A stretch of 51,737 nucleotides of DNA from Mesostigma viride (lineage: Eukaryota; Streptophyta; Mesostigmatophyceae; Mesostigmatales; Mesostigmataceae), in assembly GCA_009746045.1 (NCBI GenBank), contig RPFO01000080.1:5694476-5746212 (forward strand), in the 5' to 3' direction. Both the position numbers and the translations under genes were made by a program. Position 1 is the first letter of the stretch. Each line of letters opens with the position of its first letter. Below the pieces are notes generated by a model. It did no database searches, was not told the origin of the DNA, and was given only the letters and a program-made list of their open reading frames with translations. Below are positions 1 to 10,259 of this stretch, piece by piece.

Positions 1-1293
1 ACCGCCCCCCTCCAGTATACCGGCTTCCCCCCTGCGCTGTGCCGGAGCTGAAGGTAGGTCGGCCATAGCTCGCGTCGCCGCTGTTGCTGGGCCAGGGTCA
101 AGTCGTCGTCCAGCGTGAAGCGAGTCCTCGAGAGCTTCTTGCGGCATTTAAGGAACGACAGCTTGTCCGCCATGTACTTAAAGGTGAGGAGCACGGGTGC
201 CGGGCCAGCCTTCCCCCGCGCGCGGGGGAGGCGGACAGCCGACATGTCCAGCTCACCAGTGAGTAGCATGGGGGCAAGAATGTCGCGCTTAAATGCCTCA
301 AGAAGGCTCGTGGAGGTCTCACCTGCCGGCTGATCGAAGTGCTTGACGATGACATTGTGGCTGCGCCGGGCGATGTCGGTTTCCTCGCGAAGGTCGAGGG
401 CTTGTTGCTTGAGTTGTGCCGAGATGGTGGAGGTGGTGGAGGTGGTGTGCTGCTTAAGCAAGTCCGCCCAGGTGGAGGGAGCATCGCCGGCCGGGCCAGC
501 AGGCGCCGGCTGGGCGGCGATGTCCTTCACCGCCTGGGCGGTGAGGCCGGCGGTGTCATGCAAGCTCTCAAGGGCGTTGGCGGTGGCTTGAAGGCGTTGG
601 TCGAGGTCGAGGAGCTGGGCTTTGATGTCGGCAGTGGAGGCGGAAATGGCAGTGGAGGTGGACTGCAGCGGCGGAAATGTGAGGAAGTTCAGCAGCCAGC
701 GTGCCACCCATTGCTGCGACGTCAGCAGCAAGGGGGGTCACGTGCTGCTGAAAGGCTTCCGTGAGGATGGAACGGAGAGTGGAGGCGGAGATGGATGGAG
801 CCCAGATCTCGCCGTCAGAGCGCTGGAGAAGGGAGTTGAGGACGGCGTGCTGGAGTTCGGGGCGGGGGCAGCCAAGCATGGCGCCGTGGGCTAGCCAGGG
901 GCTGCCGTTGCTGCAGAGGAGGCGACCTTGGTCGGAGAGATGGATGCACAGGTCGTAAAGCGAGGCGTAGTCCCCGAAGAAGATGCAGTCCATAGCATCG
1001 TAAGGAGACATGTTGTTCCAGTCGTGATCATCGACCTTGAAAGGGTGGGGCCGAAAGCGCGGTTCCGAGGGGCGGGACCATCCTGTTTTGTCGGCTGGGC
1101 GGGTGCGTTTCGGGTCAGGCGATGCCGATGGCGAGGCATTAAGCCCGGGAGGTTGCTGGGTGGCCACCAGTGCACGACTAGTGTCACCGCTGCCTGCCGG
1201 ACCTGATGGCGAAGCTGCAGCCGCAGCTGCCGCATTTTCATGGGCGAGCGCATCCGCCAAACTGCGTTGCGTCAAAGGACGTTTGCTCGTCAT
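1..1293 (-). pseudogene. LINE ORF1 protein, copy 1 (partial at window edge, one frameshift)
   Basis: Starts with ATG at 1293 and runs off the left edge of the window. The N-terminal half is Ala/Ser/Pro-rich and disordered. A Thr/Ser stretch and a probable coiled coil (LDLDQRLQ, later ALDLREETDIARR) follow. Then comes an RRM-like region (LPRARGKAGPAPVLLTF) and a C-terminal block (LDDDLTLAQQQRRRELWP, YWRG). This order resembles ORF1 proteins of L1-like elements, which bind RNA as nucleic-acid chaperones. The frame shifts once near 665, inside the Thr/Ser repeat. Two partial paralogues lie at 4716-5300 and 7920-8826. The retroelement origin is inferred from motif order and repetition; no RT is attached. 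Confidence 0.6.
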
Positions 1294-1446
1294 ATATTGC
1301 GTTTTAGATTCGGAAAATTATATCAGCATGTGCGTCTTAGAAAGACGAAGCGATAGTGATATTCACAGCTGAATTTGGGGCTCAAACGTGAAAGTTATGA
1401 GCTCCGCCGTCAGCCATGGCTACCTCGTGGCTCGTGGCTCGGATGA
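1294..1446 (-). promoter_or_regulatory. 5' leader of LINE copy 1
   Basis: This stretch upstream of the ORF1 ATG is clearly homologous to 8827-8980 upstream of copy 3. Shared blocks include TATATCAGCATGTGCGTC and GTCAGCCATGGCTACCTCG. Homology stops near 1446 and 8980, which probably marks the 5' end of the element and so contains its internal promoter. Confidence 0.45.
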
Positions 1447-1469
1447 TGTAGGGAGTGGATGCGGTGTAG

Positions 1470-1704
1470 CCTTGTGCATTGAAATTATGGCTGGCTTACG
1501 TTTAGAGCGACTAGATGACGTACGGTGCATGGGGCTGGAAACAGCATGCTTGATCAGGGCGTGTGTTTCGAGCCTAACTGGCCGGGAGTGTCTTGTGGTG
1601 AGCACCATTGCTGCGATTGCTCTCCCACCATTTACGAGGATATACCCGCAAATGGAAAACCACTGAAAAGGTCTAGCTAGTCAGTCATTACGTTAGCCAC
1701 ATGC
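1470..1704 (+). repeat. 370-bp repeat module, copy a (partial)
   Basis: Matches the right-hand part of the module at 6904-7272, including the blocks GAAATTATGGCTGGCTTACG and GGCCGGGAGTGTC. It abuts the 3' end of the minus-strand Penelope-like RT relic at 1690-2760, in the same relative orientation as copy c has to the plus-strand RT. Confidence 0.7.
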
Positions 1705-2760
1705 CATGTTTCCAAACGTCCAAGAACTGCACACGGTGCAAAGGCAAAAATCCGGACTGGACAGCACTTTCAAATGTGCGGCGGGAACCAATAAATAGCC
1801 CGCGTATGCCAGAAAAACATCGTGTTGATGCAGCGATGCGACAGTGTGGACAACGAATCCAGTGCCAAGCTCGGAACGGCCGCAAAGGAGATCTGGCATC
1901 ACAGGGTTCAGATGTGCGGAGATACTACGCTATTCAGCCGGTCCACGACCTGTTTGTAGAGCTTGTGCCAAGGGGCAGCACCGAACAGGTGTGGGTGATG
2001 TTGCAAAAAACACCGGACTTGACGGAGCATAATGTCTCAGTCATAGTCTTTGACCAACAAACGATGCAAGAGTTCAACAAGAGTCGTGATGAAATCGACA
2101 CGATAAGAACAAAGACGGGAAAAACGATGCAACTGACTAAGAACAACACCCTCTTTTGCTGTGTGGGAAAGGATGCTGTGAAAATCGGGGTATAGCAAAT
2201 TAAAGGAATTTGATGGTATTTAGGATCCTTGCGCTTATCATAGACAGCCGTACGCCAACCCTTCTTGTTATGGGTAATGTTAAGACCGAGGTAATTGCAA
2301 CTAGTATATCCTCCGACGTGAGCTATTTTAATGTGAGGGACGCTTGCGGGTAGATGCCATGCAGGCATGAGTGAGGCAGACCAGCTGTGGTATATAAAAA
2401 TAGGTTGCGAAATCAGCTAGGGTTGTCAAAAGCAATGACATCATCAATGTATATTCGACATGGGTGGATAAAACACCTGCATGATGAGAACAACATCATT
2501 TCAGGCAATGAGATTCTCCATGAATGCAAGCTCATAAGTATATAGATAGTAGAGGTTTGCAAGGAGCACGGCACAGTTGATGCCCATAGGGATGCCAATA
2601 GCTTGTTGGTATGTACATCGCCCGCAAAACAATTAAATGAAGGTGTTATCAACAAGATAAGAGATCCAATGAACAAGGTCAGCCTTCGTGATAGTATAAT
2701 TATATAAAGCATCCCGCACGATAGCACCTGCCGCAATCCCAGTGAGAGTCACGTTGCCGT
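1690..2760 (-). pseudogene. Penelope-like reverse transcriptase relic, copy A
   Basis: The minus strand carries RT motifs broken by stops and frameshifts. The B-box (GIPMGINCA..LANLY..YELAF) lies near 2530-2610, YIDDVIAFDNP near 2430, and LNITHNKKGWRTAVYDKR near 2220-2290. It is an inverted, more decayed relative of the plus-strand copy at 3397-3969. The GxPMG..CA..LANL and YDKR..P combination resembles permuted Penelope-like elements (Naiad/Chlamys type), whose endonuclease lies N-terminal to the RT. No GIY-YIG part is visible here. Confidence 0.55.
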
Positions 2761-2884
2761 GGGCTTGGTCTGAGAAACACACACGTGCAGGTGGTTGCGC
2801 GCGTGAGGCCTACGTGCATACAGACGAGTAAGGAGGCTACTCTAAACGAGCTTTTAAATCGATTGTGCAAATCTAGTGTGGTGT

Positions 2885-2946
2885 ATTAATTAATTAATTA
2901 ATTAATTAATTAATTAGGAACACAACTCCGTTGGGAGTATATGTCA
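2885..2946 (-). repeat. LINE 3' end: hairpin plus (TTAA)n tail
   Basis: Read on the minus strand, the segment gives CTCCCAACGGAG, then a spacer, then about eight TTAA units. The same arrangement ends the RT elements near 9388-9424 and 19456-19492, so this is probably a very short 5'-truncated insertion of that family. Confidence 0.5.
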
Positions 2947-2948
2947 AG

Positions 2949-3217
2949 GAGACAAGTTACCAGCGCAGGCCAGAAATCGGGAGAATCCGGACCATGGTAG
3001 CTCGAGCCTGCCGTTATCTTGTCCGCGCGTTCGAGTCGTTCAGGATGATGAAGATGAATGGTGATGGAAATGTGTATCCGTGTGCATTGAAATTATGGCT
3101 GGCTTACGTGTAGAGCGACTAGATGACCTAGACGGTGGGGCCGGAAACAGCATGCTTGATCAGGGCGTGTGTTTCGAGCGAGCCTAACTGGCCGGGAGTG
3201 TCTAGTGGTGTAGCACA
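2949..3217 (+). repeat. 370-bp repeat module, copy b (truncated)
   Basis: Begins with GAGACAAGTTACCAGCGCAG and follows the module up to GGCCGGGAGTGTCTAGTGG. It lies upstream of the plus-strand Penelope-like RT, inverted relative to copy c downstream, so the RT is flanked by inverted copies. Confidence 0.7.
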
Positions 3218-3225
3218 TAGCCCAG

Positions 3226-3312
3226 AGAAGGGGCATATGGCCTATCATACATTCTAAGCTACTTCCTGCAAGGGTGGGAATGTAAACGACCCTTGCTCTA
3301 GGTGCACCAGGG
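3226..3312 (-). repeat. LINE 3'-UTR fragment
   Basis: The reverse complement matches 19519-19612, with shared blocks CCCTTGCAGGAAGTAG and GCCCCTTCTC. That region precedes another hairpin/AT tail, so this looks like a second 3' fragment of the same non-LTR family. Confidence 0.45.
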
Positions 3313-3396
3313 CACTTGCAGCCCCATGATATCTTCAATGAGCTATACCCAGCTAACTGAAGGGGGAGCCTGTCATGGGGGGGAAGATCAGCATAG

Positions 3397-3969
3397 CTAT
3401 ACATTGCCTCAAACGATGATGTTCTCATCAGGCGTTTTATCCATACATGTCGATACATTGATGATGTCATCGCTTTCGACAACCCTGATTTCGCAACCCA
3501 TTTGTATATCACCGCTGGTCTGCCTGGCATCTACCCGCAAGCGTCCCTCACATTAAAGCTCACGTCGGAGGATACTCATTGCAATTACCTCGATCTTAAC
3601 ATTACCCATAACAAGAAGGGCTGGCGTACGGCTATCTATGATAAGCGCAAGGATCCTAAATACCAGCAAATTCCTTTTATTCGTTACCCCGATATTCACA
3701 GTCTCCTTTCCCACACAGCAAAATATGGTGTTGTTCTTTCTCAGTTACATCGTTTTTCCCGTCTTTGTTCTTATCGTGTTGATTTCATCACGACTCTTGT
3801 TGAACTCTTGCAGCGTTTATTGGTCAAAGACTATGACCGAGCCATTATGCTCCGTCAAGTCCGATGTTTTTTGCAACGTCACCCACATCTGTTCGGTGCT
3901 GCCCCTTGGCACAAGCTCTACAAACAGGTCGTGGACCGGCTGGATCGCATAGTATCTCCGCACATCTGA
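3397..3969 (+). pseudogene. Penelope-like reverse transcriptase C-terminal part, copy B
   Basis: An open frame of about 190 codons carries the catalytic box RYIDDVIAFDNPDF near its start. It continues with YLDLNITHNKKG, YDKRKDPKYQQIP and SQLHRFSRLCSYRVDFI, and ends at a stop after RIVSPHI. These are RT palm and thumb signatures. The combination is what I associate with Naiad/Chlamys-type Penelope-like elements, in which the ORF ends after the RT. The N-terminal half, including any GIY-YIG nuclease, is absent, and an in-frame TAG at 3394 precedes the open part. It is a 5'-truncated relic; the clade is from memory of motif style, not a search. Confidence 0.6.
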
Positions 3970-4160
3970 ACCCTGTGATGCCAGATCTCCTTTGCGGCCG
4001 TTCCGAGCTTGGCACTGGATTCGTTGTCCACATCGTCGCGTCGCTGCCGCAACACGATGTTTTCTGGCATCCGCGGGCTTTTGGTTCCCGCCGCACATTT
4101 GAAAGTGCTGTCCTCCGGCTTTTTGCCTTTGCACCGTGTGCAGTTCTTGGACGTTTGGAA

Positions 4161-4530
4161 TCATGGCATGGCTAACGTGATGACTGACTAGCTAGACCTT
4201 TTCAGTGGTTTTCCATTTGCGGGTATTTCCTCGTAAATGGTGGGAGAGCGATCGCAGCAATGGTGCTCACCACTAGACACTCCCGGCCAGTCATTAGGCT
4301 AGAAACACACGCCCTGATCAAGCATGCTGTTTCCGGCCCCACCGTCTAGGTCATCTAGTCGCTCCACACGTAAGCCAGCCATAATTTCAATGCACAAGGA
4401 TACACATTTCCATCACCATTCATCTTCATCATCCTGAACGACTCGAAAACGCGGAAAAGATAACGGCAGGCTCGAGCTACCATGGTCCGGATTCTCCCGA
4501 TTTCTGGCCTGCGCTGGTTGTCTCTTTGAT
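4161..4530 (-). repeat. 370-bp repeat module, copy c (full length)
   Basis: A full-length copy in minus orientation, nearly collinear with 6904-7272. It directly follows the stop and 3' region of the plus-strand Penelope-like RT. With copy b it forms a pair of inverted flanks, as pseudo-LTRs of Penelope-like elements can. Confidence 0.75.
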
Positions 4531-4715
4531 ACAGAAGCTAGGGCATGGCGTCTCAGCAGAGAGTTACTCCCTGCATGAGCACGGCATGATTAAATAAAGC
4601 TAGGCATCATCTGGAGGGTGGCTCATCATAGGCACACATGTACATGACTAAAAAGGCTAGGCCTCAGCTGGTATAGTGCATGTAGTAGGCGGGCATGTAC
4701 AAGGCCACTGTCTAA

Positions 4716-5300
4716 CTATTCTACACTACTGCTGCTGTATTCCCCTAGGCTGGGGCTTCTGGAGTTGCTGGGGCCGCGGGGGTCGAGGGGGTCGCGGGCC
4801 AGGGCTTGTGGTCGACGTAGATGGCCGCCCCCGGCCTTCCAGTACACCGGCTGGCCCGCCTTGGTCTGCCGGAGCTGGAGGTAGGTCGGCCATAGCTCCC
4901 GTCGCCGTTGTTGCTGCATGCGCCAGGGTCAAGTCGTCGTCCACGGTGAAGAGAGTGTTCTCGAGCCGCTTGCGGCGTCTGAGAAACGAAATCTTGTCCG
5001 CTGGGCTCTCAAAGATGAGAAGAAGCGGAGGCGCCCCTGCCTTACCCCGCGCGCGGGGGAGGCGGTGGGCGGTCAGCTTAATCTCACCAAGAAGGCCCAT
5101 GCGTGCAAGGATTTTGCTCTCAAACGCACGTGCAAGCTTCTCGGAATTCTCACCTTCCCGCCGCCGTCCATATGTCAAAGTTCTTGAGTATGGCGTTGAG
5201 GCTGCGCTTGGCGAGCTCGGCCTCCTCGCGGAGGTCAAGCGCGTCTGCCGCTGGAGCTGGGCTGCGCCGGCGGAGGTGGTGGAGGTGGTATGTTGCGGGG
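4716..5300 (-). pseudogene. LINE ORF1 protein, copy 2 (C-terminal part)
   Basis: The minus strand encodes the coiled-coil and RRM-like part of the ORF1 family (LPRARGKAGAPPLLLIFESP, LRRRKRLENT, VDDDLTLA). After a frameshift near 4917 come QQQRRRELWPTYLQLR, PVYWKAGGG and a stop at 4716. It starts abruptly near 5300, as expected for a 5'-truncated insertion. Compared with copy 1 it shows where the protein normally ends. Confidence 0.55.
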
Positions 5301-5400
5301 ACGCGGCGCGCCGAATTTTTTCCGCGCCAAAAAATTCGCGGTACCAGCCGTACCGTGAAAAGTGGGTGCACGGTGCGCGCACCCCTTGCGGAAGTGGCCA
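5301..5400. repeat. GC-rich imperfect inverted repeats at LINE breakpoint
   Basis: Contains near-palindromic blocks such as CCGAATTTTTTCCGCGCC facing AAAAAATTCGCGG, and CGTACC/GGTACC motifs. It sits exactly at the 5' breakpoint of LINE ORF1 copy 2. No coding signal. Confidence 0.35.
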
Positions 5401-6903
5401 TGGCGACTGCGTTTAGGCGAAACTAGCAATGTAAGGCTAGAGAAATGCCAAAAAGATGCTCGAATGTCGAATACGATGATTTAATGATGTTGGTTTGTGG
5501 CGGCAAGTAGCTGATTTACAATATCGCTGCTTTCTTTTACTGCCATCGGCATGGGGGGTAAACTGCATTTTTTCGTCGCGCGGAATAAAATAGAATTCGT
5601 GATAGCGGCAGTAAATTCGCAGTTTTGGGGGGCTTTTTGACCGCGAAGGATGAATTCGTATCGGTAGCATTGACTTCCAAACCGAACTGGTGCTTTTTGC
5701 TACATTTTCGGCCGTTCTCGGTAAGTAATTCTTCAGGCCTCCGCAGTGCATGTCGGAACCTTCCATGGAAGAACGGCCGTTGTTGCGCGCCTGGGCGAGG
5801 GATCTGCGAGGGCAATGTATAGATTTGCCGCGAATGTTCTGTGCTTTCAGTTCTTTCTTCTTTTAGCTCATCGTTCGAAGTTTTTTTCGTTCTTTTTGGG
5901 CAGTTTCCGCCAGCTAGCTCGCCGTTGCTTGCCGTGGTGTTGTCGAATACCTGGCAGCTTTAGATTGTTTTCGTTGATGTCGTGGTCAAGGCCGCTTCAG
6001 TCGAAGCCTATTGCTTCTCGGGAAGGTTTAAGGTATTTCATGAAACGTGTTCTGGCAAGGATGTTGTGCGTATGGAAGCTTCTAGTTGTGTGAGAGTGAC
6101 GCACCCTCTCTTCGCAGCGGCATCACAGCGCTCATGCGCTGGAGGCCCGCCAATGGTTTCTTTCCATTTTATCGTGCAGGGGAGGAAGTGTTTTATTGAC
6201 GATCATGTTGGAGATATTGCATTTGTGTGACTGCATGTAGATAGCTGCCACCATTGGTTTATTTGAGCTTTCCCTTGATATGATGATGTGAAAAGACTGC
6301 AATGTGCTGAGCCAACCATGGTTGACATGGTTGACTGCATGCAAGCTTTGTATGCCATGATCTCCTTGGTTCCTTGCCCTCCATCGTTCCAGTTTGTTGC
6401 CCATCTCAGGTAGGGCAGTTAAGGAGTCGCTGCAGTGTTGATTAGCTTGGTTGGCATAAACCTTAACACTCTAACCTGGGAGAAACATAGAAAATGCTGA
6501 TTAGGCATTTTAGTGCCATCATCATTATTGCTATTCACATGCTTATAAGTCTGGCCATGCTCGAGGGACGGTGAAGGGGTATGAGGTGTGTGGCCACCCA
6601 TTTGTATTTCATAACATATTAAGCATGTATTTGATGCATGTTGGATGGCATGCAAAGTGTAATTGTGTTTACTTGGTTACTGAGTGGTCCTTAGGGCCTT
6701 GTCAGGTGGTCGTCTAGGAAACCCATCAGTGCGTGCCACAGTGACCCCCGACCTTGAGCATGTGTCGTCATCAGTGAGCAAGAGTTAGAGGTGCTTTTGG
6801 TTATAGATTTGCTGAGTTCTTGGCATGAAGTTTACAAGGTAACCTTGCCCAGTTGAGTATAGTGTATGCTCTCTTGGCATGTATGCCTAGCGATCGTGTT
6901 GCT
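5401..6903. other. No gene recognised
   Basis: The 5.4-6.9 kb stretch has only short open frames on both strands without recognisable motifs or a splice-consistent model. Base composition falls from GC-rich to AT-rich after about 6200. Nothing convincing was seen. Confidence 0.4.
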
Positions 6904-7272
6904 ATCAAAGAGACAACCAGCGCAGGCCAGAAATCGGGAGAATCCGGACCATGGTAGCTCGAGCCTGCCGTTATCTTTTCCGCGTTTTCGAGTCGTTCAG
7001 GATGATGAAGATGAATGGTGATGGAAATGTGTATCCTTGTGCATTGAAATTATGGCTGGCTTACGTGTGGAGCGACTAGATGACCTAGACGGTGGGGCCG
7101 GAAACAGCATGCTTGATCAGGGCGTGTGTTTCTAGCCTAGCTGGCCGGGAGTGTCTAGTGGTGAGCACCAGTTGCTGCGATCGCTCTCCCACCATTTACG
7201 AGGAAATACCCGCAAATGGAAAACCACTGAAAAGGTCTAGCTAGTCAGTCATCACGTTAGCCATGCCATGAT
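6904..7272 (+). repeat. 370-bp repeat module, copy d (solo, full length)
   Basis: A 369-bp copy running from ATCAAAGAGACAACC to TTAGCCATGCCATGA. Copies c and d define the module ends. No RT is attached, so the module can exist alone, like a solo terminal repeat. Confidence 0.75.
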
Positions 7273-7919
7273 TGCTATGCTTGCGCTGGCAAGGTTGGCC
7301 ATGCCGAGGGCAGGTGAGGGCAGATGAGGTGCCTAGGCGTTTGCTTATGTTTTGTGATCGAGTAGGGCATGCTTTCAGGCTTTTTGGATGGAAAACATCA
7401 TGCCTAAGTGGCCTTGTACAAAGAAAAACCTTCTTTAGCGGTCGTGCGAGTGGCATCTGCCAAACGCAATAACTTGAGCTAGGGTTGTCCGATTGACCTC
7501 AAACTTGGACCGTGGCTTGGAACGCCCGTGCCGAAATTTATTAGTGCTTTTTGGCTTGATCTGACAAGTTTATGAATTGTTTTATTTTTTTAAGTCAAAA
7601 AAATCGCGTTTTTGGCGCCACGGGCTATTTTTTGAACGGCGGTGTCCATATGCCCCATGTAAGTTGCTGTTTGCGATGTCCCAGGACGTTACTACGTGGC
7701 TTGTGCTTTTGGGGTCAAACTGTTTTGTGGATTGGCTGGGGCATAACCAGCCCTAGTTAGCGTCTTTTGCTATTTATAGCGCATTATTGGCGTATATATG
7801 GGGGTAGTACCCCCAAGAAGTGCATGGACAACTCACTAGAGATGTTGTTTAGTGCCCCCAATCATAACTTAGCATTGTGCAAATGAATTTCAAGTGATAT
7901 TAGCATATGTCAATTTTAA
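7273..7919. other. No gene recognised
   Basis: AT-rich toward the right. No motif-bearing frame was seen between the solo repeat module and the truncated LINE ORF1 copy 3. Confidence 0.4.
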
Positions 7920-8826
7920 GGGTTTTGAGGTGCCACATCCCCTTAAGCATTTCCGCCCAGGTCGTGATGGGAGGAGCATCGCCGGCCCGTCGGGCCAGGC
8001 CAGCGGGGGCTGGCTTGGTGGCAATGTCCTTCACCGCCTGGGCGGTGAGCCGGCCTGCGGTGTTCTGCAGGACCTCGATAGCGATGGCATTATCCTTAAG
8101 ACGCTGGTCGATGTCGCGGAGCTGGGCGGTGATGGAGTCGGTGGAGGCGGTGGAGGTGGAGGCGAGGAGGGTGGAGGTGGAGGTGACGGTGGTGGAAATG
8201 TGAGGGAGCTCAGCAGCCAGCGTGCCTCCCAATGCCGCCTCATCTGTGGCAAGGGGGGTCACGTGCTGCTCGAAAGCTTCCTTAACCCAGGGTTAAGGAG
8301 GGTGTGGATGGTGGCTTCGGTGGGAAAGGTGGGGGGGGGCGGTGGGGAAGCCCAGATCGCGGTTTCGGAGCGTCCAAGGAGGGAGCAGAGGGCGAAGCGT
8401 TGGAGCTTGGGGCGATTCATGCGGTGAATGATTGGGAGAGCCGGCCTCGGCAGGGTCGACAAGCTGGCCATTACCAGGCCAGCGGCCGCGGTTGTGGGAC
8501 GTGAGGTGCACGCACAGGGCTAGAAGCGAGGCGGGCGTGCCGAAAAACACGTCTTCCATGAAGGCTCCTGGGCTGCGTTGCCAGTAGCTGGAGGCGTTGA
8601 TGTCAAAGGTGATCTCTTCCCAGGGCGGCTCAGCAGAGCAACTGCGCTTAGGTTCAGGCGATGCAGATGGCGAGGCATGCCCGGAGGGCTGGGCGAGCAC
8701 CAGTGCACGACTAGTGTCACCGTTGCCGTCTGGGCCGGTGGGCGAAGCTGCAGCCGAGGCTGCAGGCGTATTTTCATTGCCGAGCGCAGCCGCCAGGCTG
8801 CGTTGCGTCGAGAGGCGTTTGCTCAT
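7920..8826 (-). pseudogene. LINE ORF1 protein, copy 3 (N-terminal part, frameshifted)
   Basis: ATG at 8826 opens MSKRLSTQRSLAAALGNEN, matching the N-terminus of copy 1. The central part continues in another frame (RPKLQRFALCSLLGRSETAI, about 8345-8430). Then VTPLATDEAALGGTLAAELP and a predicted coiled coil (ITAQLRDIDQRLKD) return to the first frame. Homology ends near 7935, so the RRM-like half is missing. Copies 2 and 3 are thus truncated at opposite ends. A 9-G run near 8331-8339 and a small TTAA palindrome at 8280-8298 lie at the frame breaks. Confidence 0.55.
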
Positions 8827-8985
8827 CGTATATTGCTTAATAGCTTCGGAAAGTTATATCAGCATGTGCGTCGTAGAAAGACGCATCGATTGTGATATTC
8901 ACGGCTAAATTCGGTGCTCAAACGTGAAAGTTATGAGCTCCGCCGTCAGCCATGGCTACCTCGTGGCTCGTGGCATCATTACTCG
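8827..8985 (-). promoter_or_regulatory. 5' leader of LINE copy 3
   Basis: Homologous to 1294-1446; see that entry. The two copies differ by scattered substitutions, so they are separate insertions rather than a recent duplication. Confidence 0.45.
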
Positions 8986-9021
8986 GATGCTAGTGTGGTA
9001 TATAGAGTGGTGAAATTAAAG

Positions 9022-9284
9022 GCGGCTATGGGCATAAGCTGCCGCGGCTCCTAGACGGGAAGGAGGTCGAGTTCCTTGATCGCTTCAAACTGCTGGGGAG
9101 CATGCTCCCTGACACCGCCGACAATGTGGACATCCGCATCGGCCTGGCCTGGGCTCGGCATCGGTCGCTCAAAACCTACTGGCACTCGAAGGCCCTGGGC
9201 GAGCACTGCAAGCGCATGCTCCTCAAGGTCCTGGTCCTCACGGTGCTCACCTACTATGGCGCCGAGGGGCGTTTTGCTGAGTAG
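9022..9284 (+). pseudogene. Non-LTR reverse transcriptase, C-terminal fragment
   Basis: About 85 codons align by eye with residues around 320-400 of the RT at 17665-19101: LLDGKEVEFLDRFKLLGSML, IRIGLAWARHRSLKTYW, LFKVLVL-like LLKVLVLTVLTYYGAE. The YGAE motif is reached and followed by a stop. It is a strongly 5'-truncated copy that keeps its 3' UTR. Confidence 0.65.
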
Positions 9285-9424
9285 CGTAGTTAGGATTTTC
9301 TAGACTAGATAGCTTAGAGTTAGGTTAGTTCGATTACGCGGCTTCCTCCACTCCCCCATCCATCAAGGAATATGTGCTACATGATCTCCCAACGGAGGCA
9401 TGTTATAATTTAATTTAATTTAAA
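9285..9424 (+). repeat. 3' UTR and AT tail of the RT fragment
   Basis: Contains CCATCCATC, then GTGCTACATG, a CTCCCAACGGAGG hairpin and a tail of AATTT units. The order matches the 3' ends at 19420-19492 and 19608-19665. Confidence 0.55.
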
Positions 9425-9604
9425 ACCTATGCCTGGACGCATGGCGATCCAACGCCGTGGAAGGACTAGGGTAGTTGTCAGATGAGAGGAAAGACGCGAA
9501 GGCCGCGTGGCTATCTCTAGGTACGAGACCTGCATGGATCGAGGGAGACAGAGGGTAACAATGATCTTCCACCAGGTATGAAGTGCGACACCAGGTATTC
9601 TGAT

Positions 9605-9759
9605 CAGACACTCCGCAAAGGTGAAAACCATTTGCGTTCAGTGCCGGGCCGCGGAAAACGCGGAAAAACGCGATCTGCAAATGAATCCGACCGGAATCGA
9701 ACTGGGGACCTCTCGCACCAATTTTGCTGACTATAGGACGGACGTCTCCGGTTACCATG
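9605..9759 (-). other. tRNA-like sequence, possible SINE head
   Basis: On the minus strand AGTTCGATTCC is a good tRNA B-box, with a T-arm-like CCAGTTCGATTCCGG. An A-box-like TAGTCAG..TTGG lies only about 30 nt upstream, too close for a full anticodon arm. The neighbouring block 9614-9667 recurs at 20029-20084. I read this as a degenerate tRNA-derived repeat, not a working tRNA. Confidence 0.3.
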
Positions 9760-9764
9760 GCATC
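9760..9764. repeat. Target-site duplication GCATC, left
   Basis: GCATC immediately precedes the left TIR; the same five bases follow the right TIR at 17349-17353. A three-base CAT duplication with a one-base longer TIR is the only alternative reading. Confidence 0.7.
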
Positions 9765-9795
9765 CCTAGCCTAATATGGATTTGTACTACAGCAC
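9765..9795 (+). repeat. Left terminal inverted repeat
   Basis: 31 bp, beginning CCTAGCCTAATATGG and ending AGCAC. It differs from the right TIR only at one C/G position. Confidence 0.85.
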
Positions 9796-9878
9796 TAGTA
9801 CAAATTGGTTTTTTTTCAACATTGTTATTTAATGCCTCTCATAGGTCCAAAGCATGGAGGTCAGTGTCCCAACATGTG

Positions 9879-10259
9879 GTGACACCGTGACACCGTGACA
9901 CCGTGACACCGTGACACCGTGACATCACAACACTAGCATTTCACAGTTTGTATGATGTCACATGGTAATGTGACGTTCAGCACTGGTATCATGATGTCCA
10001 CATGTAAGCTAAAGCGCTGCCCAACATGACGTGACACCGTGACATCATGACACCGTGACATCGTGACACCGTGACACCGTGACATCACAACACTAGCTAG
10101 CATTTCACAGTTTGTATGATGTCACAAGGTAATGTGATGTACAGCACTGATATCATGATGTCCACATGTAAGCTGAAGCGCTGCCCAACATGACGTGACA
10201 CCGCACGACATCATGACACCGTGACATCGTGACACCGTGACATCGTGACACCGTGACAT
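9879..10259 (+). repeat. Left subterminal array of GTGACACC units
   Basis: Clusters of GTGACACC and GTGACATC alternate with two copies of a roughly 170-bp unit holding CACTAGC..CATTTCACAGTTTG and ATCATGATGTCCACATGTAAG. Orientation is opposite to the right array. Such repeats near transposon ends commonly bind transposase; that role is inferred. Confidence 0.7.

Noticed and set aside
98-484. Pro/Ser-rich minus frame at the left edge
   Set aside because: A shadow of the ORF1 frame, which shows the RRM-like and C-terminal motifs in a different register.
4161-4530. Hammerhead ribozyme in the 370-bp module
   Set aside because: A CTGAACGACTCGAAA stretch is suggestive, but the conserved CTGANGA..GAAA core with a proper stem II was not found by eye.
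9681-9760. Functional tRNA gene on the minus strand
   Set aside because: The T-arm is good, but the A-box to B-box distance is too short and no anticodon arm forms.
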